DNA of 64,000 nucleotides, taken from Paenibacillus sp. GM2. Lineage in GTDB: Bacteria > Bacillota > Bacilli > Paenibacillales > Paenibacillaceae. The stretch spans positions 174,587 to 238,586 of the forward strand of contig NZ_LN831278.1 in the NCBI RefSeq assembly GCF_900069005.2, given 5' to 3'. The notes beneath the pieces are model-generated. The model was not told the origin of the DNA, did no database searches, and was given only the letters and a program-made list of their open reading frames with translations. Position numbers and translations under genes: made by a program. Below, piece by piece: positions 52,503 through 61,890 of this stretch; the first letter of the stretch is position 1, and each line of letters opens with the position of its first letter.

Positions 52503-53609
52503 TCAATTCAGATATATCCGCTTGCCGGTTCTTGCCGATTCCTCTATAGCACGAATCAATCGATGCAAGTAAGCGGCATAATGAAAGTCCGGCGTCTTGG
52601 GATTATCTGAATTCGAAAGTATGTCTTCGGCAAAAGACTGGTGGGCTCGGGCTACATTGGTAAGGGGGAACTCCTTCGTATCCTCCATTACCAATGTGAA
52701 ATCATCGGGCCGGCTCGAAGCAATTGCTTGACTTGATTCGTATTTTACCAAGGACACACTCAGACCACCGTATTGCGGATGACCGATAGAACGGTTCTGA
52801 TAGAGGCGGATGATCCCCTGTTCGCCCTGAACCTCCAATATAAATTGAGGGTAGGCTCCGCCCTGAAGATGGACCGAAAGGGGGATTTCCCGGTTGATTT
52901 TACCTTGAATGATGTACTGATCTTCTATATTTTTTGCGATAGTACGACTCTGATCCGTGAAGCGGGCTTCGGTATAGTGCGTATGGTGGCTGGCCTGAAC
53001 TTCGGTAAAATGCCCGAACAGGTAGCTGACCATATCCAAAATGTGACCGCCGTTGATTGTCAGTAGTGTCGCTCCATTGCTGCGATCCAGAATATAGCTG
53101 CTGCCGGAGTCCGTCCAATTGCCCTTGGCCTGTGTGGAGGACTTGATATTAACGGACAGTATTCTGCCGATTTCATGCCGATCGATCATTTCTTTAACCC
53201 TGCGTACCTCGTCGGCCTGACGGGATTGTAGACCGATGGCATGCTTGACCCGAGAGGTATGGAGCTGCGCCATGATCTCGTCGATTTCGCTCGCAGTAAC
53301 AGCCAGAGGCCATTCACAGTAAATATGCTTATTGGCACGGATTGCATCCAGTAGAACTTTATGGTGATAAGGGGCTTTGACACTGACTATAACCATGTCG
53401 ACATCGTTCGATTCAAGCATTTTGATGTAATCGTCATAGGCATTGACATGTCCAATTTGGTCCGCCGCTTCTTGGGCTGAAGCTATATTTGTGGTTGCTA
53501 TTGCTGTGATTTCATGAAGCCCACTATGGAGCAGAGCCGGAATATGCGTTGAGCTGGCCCAGCGGTTTCGGATCGAACCCCCGATGATGCCTGTTTTAAT
53601 TTTGTTCAT
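52503..53609 (-). CDS. Gfo/Idh/MocA-family oxidoreductase
   Basis: 368 residues: Rossmann fold beginning IGGSIRNRWASSTHIPAL, with MVIVSVKAPYHHK and CEWPLA in place of the common EKP; then the C-terminal sugar-binding domain (NGGHILDMVSYLFG). The GxGxxG loop is altered to IIGGSIRNRWA, and the Lys of EKP reads Trp, as in some Gal80-type members, so catalytic activity is not certain. It is divergent from a LysR gene that may control it. The ATG follows GGGAGG. It is a different subgroup from the enzyme at 36699. Confidence 0.8.
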   Translation of the reverse strand: MNKIKTGIIGGSIRNRWASSTHIPALLHSGLHEITAIATTNIASAQEAADQIGHVNAYDDYIKMLESNDVDMVIVSVKAPYHHKVLLDAIRANKHIYCEWPLAVTASEIDEIMAQLHTSRVKHAIGLQSRQADEVRRVKEMIDRHEIGRILSVNIKSSTQAKGNWTDSGSSYILDRSNGATLLTINGGHILDMVSYLFGHFTEVQASHHTHYTEARFTDQSRTIAKNIEDQYIIQGKINREIPLSVHLQGGAYPQFILEVQGEQGIIRLYQNRSIGHPQYGGLSVSLVKYESSQAIASSRPDDFTLVMEDTKEFPLTNVARAHQSFAEDILSNSDNPKTPDFHYAAYLHRLIRAIEESARTGKRIYLN

Positions 53610-53718
53610 CCTATAACCTCCCTGTCTTTAGAGTAGTATAATATGGTTGTGATATTAAAAATAATGTATATATTTAATTTATATATCAAAATAAGTGATA
53701 CGTAAGGGGTGAGGCCTG

Positions 53719-54561
53719 TTGGATATAGAGAATATGAGGGCGTTCATCACGGTCGCAGAGCAGGGGAGCATCTCGTCTGCTGCGCAGGAGCTGCATCAAT
53801 TGCAATCCAATATGACAGCCAAGATTAAGAAGATCGAGAGCGAATTTGATACAGAACTGTTCTATAGAAGACCAAGAGGAATGGAATTAAATGAGCAGGG
53901 CAAGAAGCTCTATGCGCAATTTAAGAAGATCGTATTGTTATGGGAAGAGACCCGGAGCATGATGAGTCAGGAGAATCCCGCGTTGAGAATCGGGCTTATG
54001 GTAAGCAAAAACCCGCCTAATTTCAATCAAGCGATGGAGACATTATATGAAAAGTATAAGAACCTCAAAGTGACGGTGAAGACCGGGAGTACGCAGAAAA
54101 TTGAGAATGAAATTGCTGACGGGGGGATCGACATCGGCTTCCTGGTAGGGAAAACAGATACGAAGCTGCTTCATTATAAGAAATACGGAGCTGAGAGATT
54201 AGTATTGATCGGCAGAAATCTGGATCAGCCGCTGGATATGCTGCTGCAGGGGGAGAACCTGATTATTTCCTCCAGCAATTGCTATTACAAGAAAGTGTTC
54301 GATCAATTGCTTGCGGATTATGAGGTGGTACGTACAGATTTCGTAGAAATCGCTGCATTGGAGTCTCTGATCAGCATGTGCCAGCTTGGCATGGGGGTAA
54401 CTCTCATCCCGGAATCGGATACCGCTGCGCTTGGAATCAGGGATTATCGGGTGATCGACCATCACGCTTGTGAGCTTGAGAAATATATCTGCTGCCGGGA
54501 GAATCATAAAATTACAGGGATTGAACAACAGCTTATGAATATGATAACAATGGCTAATTAA
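53719..54561 (+). CDS. LysR-family transcriptional regulator
   Basis: 280 residues with the LysR HTH (MRAFITVAEQGSISSAAQEL..QLQSNMTAKIKKIE) and the effector domain (LRIGLMVSKNPPNF, IDIGFLVGKTD, LGMGVTLIPES). TTG start after GGGGTGAGG. It is transcribed away from the Gfo/Idh gene; the ~110-base gap is extremely AT-rich, with GATAT near 53654 and ATATC near 53688 as possible operator arms. Regulation of the neighbouring dehydrogenase is the standard inference. Confidence 0.85.
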   Translation: MDIENMRAFITVAEQGSISSAAQELHQLQSNMTAKIKKIESEFDTELFYRRPRGMELNEQGKKLYAQFKKIVLLWEETRSMMSQENPALRIGLMVSKNPPNFNQAMETLYEKYKNLKVTVKTGSTQKIENEIADGGIDIGFLVGKTDTKLLHYKKYGAERLVLIGRNLDQPLDMLLQGENLIISSSNCYYKKVFDQLLADYEVVRTDFVEIAALESLISMCQLGMGVTLIPESDTAALGIRDYRVIDHHACELEKYICCRENHKITGIEQQLMNMITMAN

Positions 54562-54633
54562 CCGCGCGGTGGTCAGAGGCTAGAGATAACAACTATGGAG
54601 TTGTGGATCGGCCTGATTCGAAAGAAAAAGCCG

Positions 54634-54663
54634 AATAAACCTGCAGATTTGCAGGTTTATTCT
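54634..54663 (+). terminator. Terminator after the LysR gene
   Basis: A perfect 12-bp stem, AATAAACCTGCA against TGCAGGTTTATT with loop GATT. The T tract is short. The remaining bases to 54792 show no further signal. Confidence 0.65.
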
Positions 54664-54792
54664 AAACAAGTGGTTTCGGATGTGAAAAACAGCAGTTTAT
54701 CAGCTTTTTTACCGGTGGATGCAGACAACAGCAGTGACGAGCGACGAGGTGATCTCTAACGCAGCGCTCGGCTGTTAGTCGAAGCAGGGGTG

Positions 54793-55920
54793 TTAGAATT
54801 TAATTTTTACACTGTCTCCATCCACGTACACGCCTTCGGATCGGATGATTTGCAGCTTCTGTTCCTCCGAGAAGCCGATCGTCTCTCCGTCCCGCAAAGT
54901 GACGTTATATTCAAGCACATAATCCGTAATACTGATCAGGAAGTCGCGCAGCTCGCTTGGTGTAGTCTGGCTGTCGATGATCTCGATCTCATCCTTCCCG
55001 AATGCTCTCAACCCGTAGGTATAAGCCCCTGACCCGGTTTCGGTCCCGACCAGACCGAAGTGGACCAGATTGAGCAGTGGCAGTATGTTCTCTTGCTTCA
55101 TGATCTCGGTCATTTCTATATACATTTCAGGCTGGAATACAGTTCCTGCCGTATAAATGCCTATCGCATTAGGCAGCTTCAAGCAGCTTGCCGCCAGCTT
55201 CGTAAATAGCTTGGCGCTGTCGAGAGAGGAGCCGGAGCGCGTAAAAACAGCCAAAATGATCTGGGAGACATGTGTACTGGTGACCTGAGCTGCCTCCTTC
55301 CAGAGGTAATTGGCTTGTGCAAAATGCTCGGCTTCCCCATCCGGTACAGGCGCATCTACGAAGCTGAGTGCCAGGGTGAAGCCGTCTGCTTCAAATACAA
55401 TCGTGCCTTCGTTCTCCGCAGAGCTTGCATCTGTCCCATCAGCCGGCGGACAGACGATGCCCCAATCTTGCTGTAAATTGGCTTTGATCTGTTCAATATC
55501 GCATTTGTGAGTATTCAGCAGGACAAACCCGTTGAATATGCCCGATGCGCCTTCCTCTTCTTCGGTGTCCTCATTTTCCGATTGCTCGGCTTCAATGGCT
55601 GCCGCCTGCTTCATCCAATACTCGCGAATCATCTCAACCATCGCAATGGCTTCCTGCTCTGCAGTAGCCGGATTATAAGGCTGCATCTCACTGAAAATAT
55701 GACCGCAATGCTGCGTATCGGATGGATCTTCATATCCACCGCAGACTCCGAGCATCCATTTGCCCAACATCGATTTCTTGTACTTAAAAATATAGTAGTG
55801 CATCTCATGCAGTTCAAATTCTCCTGCAATCTCGATTTTGCTGGGCTTCCGCCCAAGTTCATTCTCATGCTCCAGCCATTCGATCATCGACTGCATGGCT
55901 GCTTGTTGCTGAATAGTCAT
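54793..55920 (-). CDS. DUF4261 domain-containing protein
   Basis: 375 residues. An N-terminal ~110-residue segment (LHEMHYYIFKYKKSMLGKWMLG) is followed by an acidic linker (SENEDTEEEEG) and the DUF4261 region (~130-370: FVLLNTHKCDIEQIK, LALSFVDAPVPDGEAEH, ANYLWKEAAQVTSTHVSQII, PNAIGIYTAGTVFQPEMY, LRAFGKDEIEIIDS). The family is widespread in Firmicutes; its function is unknown, though it is often seen near toxin/immunity-type genes. It is a single gene with an AAAGGAGAG ribosome site. Confidence 0.75.
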   Translation of the reverse strand: MTIQQQAAMQSMIEWLEHENELGRKPSKIEIAGEFELHEMHYYIFKYKKSMLGKWMLGVCGGYEDPSDTQHCGHIFSEMQPYNPATAEQEAIAMVEMIREYWMKQAAAIEAEQSENEDTEEEEGASGIFNGFVLLNTHKCDIEQIKANLQQDWGIVCPPADGTDASSAENEGTIVFEADGFTLALSFVDAPVPDGEAEHFAQANYLWKEAAQVTSTHVSQIILAVFTRSGSSLDSAKLFTKLAASCLKLPNAIGIYTAGTVFQPEMYIEMTEIMKQENILPLLNLVHFGLVGTETGSGAYTYGLRAFGKDEIEIIDSQTTPSELRDFLISITDYVLEYNVTLRDGETIGFSEEQKLQIIRSEGVYVDGDSVKIKF

Positions 55921-56139
55921 TAGTTTCTCTCCTTTATAAATGTGACTTCTAATATTTTCCTAAATAATTGTATATTACTAAGTATAAGAATGATAGGCAA
56001 TGGTACTGGATGGCTAATTGCGTAGGAAATCTGAACATTTAGTCGCAAGCTAAAAATCTTTGTTATTGCCATATACCCGTTTTTCCACGATAGTAGAGAA
56101 AATGACGGAAGGTGAACCCGCTGATCAGGAGGGATATAT

Positions 56140-58629
56140 TTGCAATATGAAAGTATTGTGTTACCGCAGAACTACACGGTTCCTTATAGATTACTCATTC
56201 ACCAGGTGAGGGTGGTCCCCTATCACTGGCATGATTTTATAGAGATTATTTTTGTCATCAAAGGCTCGATCAAGCTGGAGGTAGAGAAGCAGGAGATGAT
56301 GCTCAGCGAAGGGGAGGTCGCTATTGTGAATAGCTGTTACCGTCACTCCATTCAGTCGCTGACCACTCAAAATATCGTCTGTGCTCTGCAAATTCGTGAA
56401 GATTTTCTGCGCAGCGAGATGGAATGCTTCGATTCGTTAACCTTCGGAATGGCTCATCAGACGACAGCGAATGACATTGCTCTTATGAAGAGATATTTAT
56501 CCGAGTTAGCGCTCCTGGACATTAAGAAGAAGAGGAATACACCTATTCTTCGCAAGGTGAAGATCCTTGAAATATTAAATTTGATTGAGCAGCGCTTTTC
56601 ACGAGAGAAGCAGGAGCCCGAGGGCGCTCTCTCCCTGGATAGAAAGATTACGGATATTCTCTTGTATATCAACAATAATATTGCTGAGCCGCTGACGCTG
56701 GAAGATACCGCGAGGGAGTTCAATATGAGCCCGGCTTATCTGTCGAAGCTGTTTAAGAAGAGCTTTGGCATCAATATGATGACCTATATTTTTGAGTATC
56801 GGCTGCAGCTTGTCTGCTCTGATCTGGTGATTACTGACCGGAAGATTAGCGATATTATTTTTTCCAGAGGCTTTAATTCGATCAGCTCATTTAATGACAG
56901 GTTCAAGAAGCATTTTGGCATGGCGCCCAATCAGTATCGGAGCCAGAATAAACAGGGGCTGGCGATTAAGGAAGAGGATATCACGCACTCCCTGTACAAT
57001 TATATCAATCTGATGAAAGAGGATTCACTGACTGAATTATTTAGTCCGGAGCATGAAGAGAGCCGGTTTGCGAATGAATCCTTCCATTCCTCCAGCTACG
57101 AGGAGAGAATCATCGATATGTCCGGAAGCCTGGCACCGTATGATTCCTCGATTAGCCGAATGATCGGCGTCGGCAGAGCGAAAGAATTGCTGGATGCCGA
57201 CATGCAAAGTCAGCTGGCCCAGGCATGTAAGGAAGCCGGATTAAACCGTGTTAGATTCCATGGTATTTTTTCGGACGACTTAATGGTCTACCATGATGAG
57301 AATGGCGTGAAGGCCTATAATTTCAAATATATCGATAGAATTTTTGACTTCTTTACCGAGCATCGGATCATTCCTTTTATTGAACTGGGCTTCATGCCCA
57401 ATGATCTGGCGAGTGGAAAGCAGACGATGTATCGTTGGGAGGCGAATACGTCTCAACCGAAGGAAATCCATGATTGGACCCGGCTTGTCGGGCAATTCAT
57501 CCGCCATCTTATTAATCGTTATGGCTTGGCGGTTATCCGAACATGGGATTTTGAAATCTGGAATGAGCCTGACCTTGAAGGATTTTATTGGCATGGGACG
57601 CAGGACGAGTATTTGCATTTCTTCAAGAAGACCTATCAGGCCATTAAAAAGATAGACAGCAAATTGAAGGTGAGTGGATTCAGCGGTACAAGCTGGTCCG
57701 TTGTGAATACCGAGTGGACGAGTAAAGCCCTGAAGTTTATGGAGGAGAATGACATAATCCTCGATAGCTTTACTTACCATATTTACCCGATCGAATGGAA
57801 CCTGGAGGCAACCTACTTCAACTTATGGACGGCAAATCGAAAGGGATTGTACTCTTATGCTGACTCCAGTTATATCGTATCAACTGTGAAGGAGGTACAT
57901 CAGCTCATTCACGCAGCACCTAATGTAAATCAGGGAAGAACGATTATTACGGAATGGAATTCTTCCTCCGATCCGCAAGATCTGCTGCATGATACGGTGT
58001 TCATGGCTTCTTTTATCGTTAAGAATGTAATTAACTCGGTGGGTTATGTTGATGTGATGGGATTCTGGACATTATCGGATATTTTTGACGAGCATCTGTT
58101 ATCCCTGGACACTTTCCATGGAGGATTCGGGTTAATGACGGTTGAAGGCATCCGGAAGCCTGGCTATTATGCGATAGCTTATCTGAATCAGTTAGGCGCT
58201 ACGCTTGTCTACCGCGATGAACAATTGATTGTAACGAAAGATGATGAGGATAACTATCAAATCCTGATCCATAATTATCAGGAATACGATGAGTTGTATA
58301 AGAGCTTTAACACCTCACATATATCGTTGAAAAATAGGTATGGCGTATTTGCGGAGGAAGCCGATAAGCGCCTTAAGCTTACATTGCAGAATATGTACGG
58401 TTCTTATACGATCACGAAGCAGCAAGTGAACCGGACTCATGGCTCCGCTTATGACGCATGGGTCGATTCCGGCGGAGCCGAGATGACTGCCGAGTATGTG
58501 AATTACTTAAAGAGTATTTCCGTTCCGCGAATGACGATTCAGAAGGAGAGAATTCAGGGGGACTTCGTGTTCGAGCTTAGTCTCGAGCCTCACGAAATTG
58601 TATTTCTTAAGCTGGAAAAGACAATATAA
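56140..58629 (+). CDS. AraC regulator fused to a GH39-type glycoside hydrolase domain
   Basis: 829 residues in one continuous frame. Residues 1-100 are a cupin (VPYHWHDFIEIIFVIKGSI) and ~165-265 an AraC double HTH (LEDTAREFNMSPAYLSKLFK, ISDIIFSRGFNSISSFNDRF). From ~320 to the end there is a GH39 domain with acid/base Glu476 in FEIWNEPDLEG and nucleophile Glu605 in IITEWNSSS, ending in a beta-sandwich. GH39 enzymes are beta-xylosidases or iduronidases. Both catalytic Glu are present, so the hydrolase half may be active, or it may serve as the sugar sensor. TTG start behind AGGAGGG. It precedes the GPH/GH3/PGM operon, which it likely controls. Confidence 0.88.
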   Translation: MQYESIVLPQNYTVPYRLLIHQVRVVPYHWHDFIEIIFVIKGSIKLEVEKQEMMLSEGEVAIVNSCYRHSIQSLTTQNIVCALQIREDFLRSEMECFDSLTFGMAHQTTANDIALMKRYLSELALLDIKKKRNTPILRKVKILEILNLIEQRFSREKQEPEGALSLDRKITDILLYINNNIAEPLTLEDTAREFNMSPAYLSKLFKKSFGINMMTYIFEYRLQLVCSDLVITDRKISDIIFSRGFNSISSFNDRFKKHFGMAPNQYRSQNKQGLAIKEEDITHSLYNYINLMKEDSLTELFSPEHEESRFANESFHSSSYEERIIDMSGSLAPYDSSISRMIGVGRAKELLDADMQSQLAQACKEAGLNRVRFHGIFSDDLMVYHDENGVKAYNFKYIDRIFDFFTEHRIIPFIELGFMPNDLASGKQTMYRWEANTSQPKEIHDWTRLVGQFIRHLINRYGLAVIRTWDFEIWNEPDLEGFYWHGTQDEYLHFFKKTYQAIKKIDSKLKVSGFSGTSWSVVNTEWTSKALKFMEENDIILDSFTYHIYPIEWNLEATYFNLWTANRKGLYSYADSSYIVSTVKEVHQLIHAAPNVNQGRTIITEWNSSSDPQDLLHDTVFMASFIVKNVINSVGYVDVMGFWTLSDIFDEHLLSLDTFHGGFGLMTVEGIRKPGYYAIAYLNQLGATLVYRDEQLIVTKDDEDNYQILIHNYQEYDELYKSFNTSHISLKNRYGVFAEEADKRLKLTLQNMYGSYTITKQQVNRTHGSAYDAWVDSGGAEMTAEYVNYLKSISVPRMTIQKERIQGDFVFELSLEPHEIVFLKLEKTI

Positions 58630-58641
58630 TAGCCATGGCTT

Positions 58642-58692
58642 AACGCGCATGCCTGATTTCCTGACTTTGGGGAACTGGGCATGCGTTTCTTT
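58642..58692 (+). terminator. Terminator after the AraC-GH39 gene
   Basis: AACGCGCATGCC pairs with GGGCATGCGTT (a two-base bulge), followed by TCTTTAT. The next ~170 bases before the symporter contain AACCGGTT and GCACGGTGC palindromes and an A-rich leader, but no riboswitch I can name. Confidence 0.6.
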
Positions 58693-58861
58693 ATGATTGG
58701 CAGGACCAATAAAAATCAGGAAGTGTTTGTGCAATAATACGTAGGTTTTGCCCCGAAAAGATGGGCGGCGACAATAATCGACAAGTGTTAGGTCAAAAAC
58801 CGGTTAGCACGGTGCCACCGAAAAAACTAAGATTTAACTATAAAAAGAAAGGGGTTACATT

Positions 58862-60223
58862 ATGCTGGATTTCAAAAAAGTAAACAGACGATTCGCGCTG
58901 GGAGGCCTGGGTCAGAACTTGGTATATGCACTGATGTCTACAGGTTTTCTCTTCTACTTCACTGAGGCTGCCGGTTTCTCTGCTGCAACAATTGGAACGC
59001 TTTTATTGGTGGTCAGGATTTATGGATTAATTGCAGACCCCATTATTGCTGTCATTATTGAGAAGACAAATACAAGATGGGGGAAATACAGGCCGTATAT
59101 TACGATAGTTCCGCCACTTATCAGCTTATTGTTCGTGGCATTGTTCTTTAATCCATCCTTATCTCATGGTGCCCATCTGGTATATATCTATGTTATTACG
59201 ATCCTGTTCTGGACGGCATATGCCTTTTTCGATATTTCATATTGGTCAATGGTTCCTTCGATTACGAAGGAAGAAGATAAGAGAATAAAGTTGCTAACAA
59301 CGACTAAATTCATGATTATGATCGCTGCGTTTGGTCTTGGCATGGCCCAAATGCCGTTAGTCAAATTGTTAGGCAATAACGATTACTCCAAAGGCTTCTT
59401 CCTAATCAGCATCCTTCTCGGTGTAATCTTTACAGCGTTAGGTCTCTTGCTCGCACAAGCTTTGACTTTTATGAATCAAAATTTGGAGGAGGTTGCTGCG
59501 AGAGCAGAGGTTCCACAAGTAAAGGGCAAGGATATGATCAAGTCACTGCTTGCCAATACACCATTAATATCCGTTATTTTAGGTAAACTGTGCATTTATA
59601 TCCCGATTACACTTAAAGGAAGCATAGCGATTTATTTTTATAAATATACCCTGGGCAACGATATTCTAGGCTCGTATGCTTCGATGATCTCACTACCGAT
59701 TACGCTCTTGCTGGTGGTGTTCGCGCCGAAGCTGATCAAGAAATTTGGCGATAAGAAAGTGATGTTATCCTTTATCATTGTCCACACCCTACTGTCCTTT
59801 GCTTATATCGTCAGCACGGATGTTTCTGCCTTCTATATCCTGCTGGATGGTCTCTCAAATGCGGCGATGGGGATCTATTCCTTGATTATTACGAACATGG
59901 TAGCTTCAGCAGTTGAGTATGGGGAGTGGAAGACAGGTATCCGCATGGAGAGCATTATTTTCTCTACCAATACGATCAGTTCCAAGCTGGCGACGGGTCT
60001 CTCGGCAGCAATCGCTGGCTGGGTACTTTCGGGTATCGGTTATGTATCGGGTGCCGAGCAAAGTGCGCAGACCTTAAACGCCCTTCATCAAGTCATGGTG
60101 TGGGTGCCTACCATCGGTTGTATTTTAGGAGCTCTGGTATATATGGGATATAAGATGAACTCCAAGATGTATAACGAAATTTTGGCTGACTTAGAGAGCA
60201 GAAAGCAAAATGCAGGAGCGTGA
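58862..60223 (+). CDS. GPH-family sugar:cation symporter (MelB-like)
   Basis: 453 residues, twelve membrane helices, MFS_2 type. The family signature after helix 2 is DPIIAVIIEKTNTRWGKYRP, and the central loop (EEVAARAEVPQVKGKDM) separates the two halves. GPH carriers import glycosides with Na+ or H+. It starts at ATG behind AAAGGGG, and its stop lies a few bases before the GH3 gene. As first gene of the operon it would bring in the glycoside that the GH3 enzyme then cleaves inside the cell. Confidence 0.92.
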   Translation: MLDFKKVNRRFALGGLGQNLVYALMSTGFLFYFTEAAGFSAATIGTLLLVVRIYGLIADPIIAVIIEKTNTRWGKYRPYITIVPPLISLLFVALFFNPSLSHGAHLVYIYVITILFWTAYAFFDISYWSMVPSITKEEDKRIKLLTTTKFMIMIAAFGLGMAQMPLVKLLGNNDYSKGFFLISILLGVIFTALGLLLAQALTFMNQNLEEVAARAEVPQVKGKDMIKSLLANTPLISVILGKLCIYIPITLKGSIAIYFYKYTLGNDILGSYASMISLPITLLLVVFAPKLIKKFGDKKVMLSFIIVHTLLSFAYIVSTDVSAFYILLDGLSNAAMGIYSLIITNMVASAVEYGEWKTGIRMESIIFSTNTISSKLATGLSAAIAGWVLSGIGYVSGAEQSAQTLNALHQVMVWVPTIGCILGALVYMGYKMNSKMYNEILADLESRKQNAGA

Positions 60224-60231
60224 GAGAGATA

Positions 60232-61890
60232 ATGATTAATACAGATATTTTGAGAGAGAAACCTTACAGTCTGTCCGAAGAGCAGCGGAAGAAGGTGGCG
60301 GATCAGATTGATCAAATGTCTTTGCAGGATAAGGTAGGGCAATTATTCTTTCTGCCCTATTATGGGCAGTTCATGAGCGATGAAAGTGTGCTGCAAATGG
60401 TGAAAAATATACAGCCTGGCGGAATGATGCTGCGGCCGACCCCGCAGGTGAAAGCCACGGAGATCATTGATCTGATTAAGGCCAACAGCCGGATTGCCCC
60501 GTTCATTTCCGCGAATCTGGAGAATGGGGCAAACGGTCTGATAGAAGGCGGAGTCAGCTATGGGAGCCTGATGCAGCTCTCTGCGGCAAATGACCCGCAG
60601 CTCGTTAACCTTGCTGCCAGCGATATCGGGAAGCAAAGCTATGCCCTTGGTGCAAATATGGCTTTCGCTCCTGTAGTGGACCTTAACTATCATTGCTTAA
60701 ATCCAATAACCGGAACACGCGCATTCGGGGAAGAAGCAGGGCATGTGAAGGAGATGGCAGCAAACTTTGCCAAAGGCTTCATGGATCACGGCATCCTGCC
60801 TGTGATCAAGCATTTCCCCGGCGACGGCGTGGATGATCGCGATCATCATGTCCTCGCTTCTGTAAATAGCCTCTCCTTCAAGGAGTGGGAGGAGAGCTAT
60901 GGAGCGGTCTACAAGGAGCTTATAGACCAGGGGATGCCTTGCGTTATGGCCGGTCATATCCTACTCCCCGCTTATGAGAGAATGGTTCAGCCTGGTATAA
61001 AGGATCAGAAGCTACTGCCTGCGACATTATCCACGCATTTACTAAACGGCCTATTGCGGGAGCGCTTGGGTTTTAACGGCTTAATCATTACAGATGCTTC
61101 AGGGATGTGCGGATTTAATAGCTTCGCGACAAGGCAAGAGACGGTGGTTCATTCGATCAATGCTGGCTGTGACATGCTGCTGTTCACGATGGATCTGGAG
61201 GAGGACTATTCAGCCGTTCTGCAGGCGGTCATGCGCGGTGTAATTTCGAATGAACGATTAAATGAAGCATTAGTGCGTATTCTGGGCATGAAGGAGAGCA
61301 TAAATTCGAAGCAAGTTGCTGAAACTGAGCTGCCGCCATCTACACAACTAGTGGATCAGGTCTTCGATCAATCCATTACATTGGTGAAGGACAACGATGG
61401 AACTCTACCGATTCATGCGGAAGCCTATCCCAGAATACTGTTGATCCCGCTTGGAAATGAGGACAAGAGCGGTGATATTTTAGCCAGGGAGCTTGAAATG
61501 AAGGGCTTCCAAGTTACCTTGTACGATACCGGAAGGATGGATCTTAGCCTTATCTTCGGTAAAGTAGCGGATTTGAAAGCCAAATATGATCTGGTGATTT
61601 ACGCTTGCGATTATCAGGTCAAGAGCAATCAGACTTCGAACCGAATTGAGTGGGGCATGCCCGCGGGGCAATATATGCCTTGGTTCGTAAAGGATCTTCC
61701 GGTGATTATGATCTCGTTCGGCAATCCATACCATCTGTACGATGCGCCGCGGATTCCGACTTATATTAATGCCTATAGCAATAACGCCAGGAATATAGAG
61801 TTAGTCGTTCAGAAGCTAGTTGGCGAGAGCGAGTTCAAAGGAGTTAGCCCGGTCGATGCTTTCTGTGGAAGGTTTGATACGAGATGTTGA
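60232..61890 (+). CDS. Glycoside hydrolase family 3 enzyme, NagZ/Nag3-like
   Basis: 552 residues, no signal peptide. The N-terminal TIM barrel carries KHFPGDG followed by DDRDHHVL, the Asp-His dyad of the beta-N-acetylglucosaminidase branch, with the nucleophile Asp in GLIITDASGM. A GH3 C-terminal domain follows (SITLVKDNDGTLPI). Members with this His/Asp dyad include hydrolases and phosphorylases. The start is the ATG at 60232 behind GAGAGAG; the GTG at 60220 overlaps the symporter end. It overlaps the phosphoglucomutase gene, so products may be passed on as sugar phosphates. The sugar is not readable from the sequence. Confidence 0.85.
   Translation: MINTDILREKPYSLSEEQRKKVADQIDQMSLQDKVGQLFFLPYYGQFMSDESVLQMVKNIQPGGMMLRPTPQVKATEIIDLIKANSRIAPFISANLENGANGLIEGGVSYGSLMQLSAANDPQLVNLAASDIGKQSYALGANMAFAPVVDLNYHCLNPITGTRAFGEEAGHVKEMAANFAKGFMDHGILPVIKHFPGDGVDDRDHHVLASVNSLSFKEWEESYGAVYKELIDQGMPCVMAGHILLPAYERMVQPGIKDQKLLPATLSTHLLNGLLRERLGFNGLIITDASGMCGFNSFATRQETVVHSINAGCDMLLFTMDLEEDYSAVLQAVMRGVISNERLNEALVRILGMKESINSKQVAETELPPSTQLVDQVFDQSITLVKDNDGTLPIHAEAYPRILLIPLGNEDKSGDILARELEMKGFQVTLYDTGRMDLSLIFGKVADLKAKYDLVIYACDYQVKSNQTSNRIEWGMPAGQYMPWFVKDLPVIMISFGNPYHLYDAPRIPTYINAYSNNARNIELVVQKLVGESEFKGVSPVDAFCGRFDTRC

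Noticed and set aside
58693..58861. Structured leader before the GPH symporter considered as a riboswitch
   Set aside because: AACCGGTT and GCACGGTGC palindromes are present, but I could not match the conserved core of any known riboswitch class.
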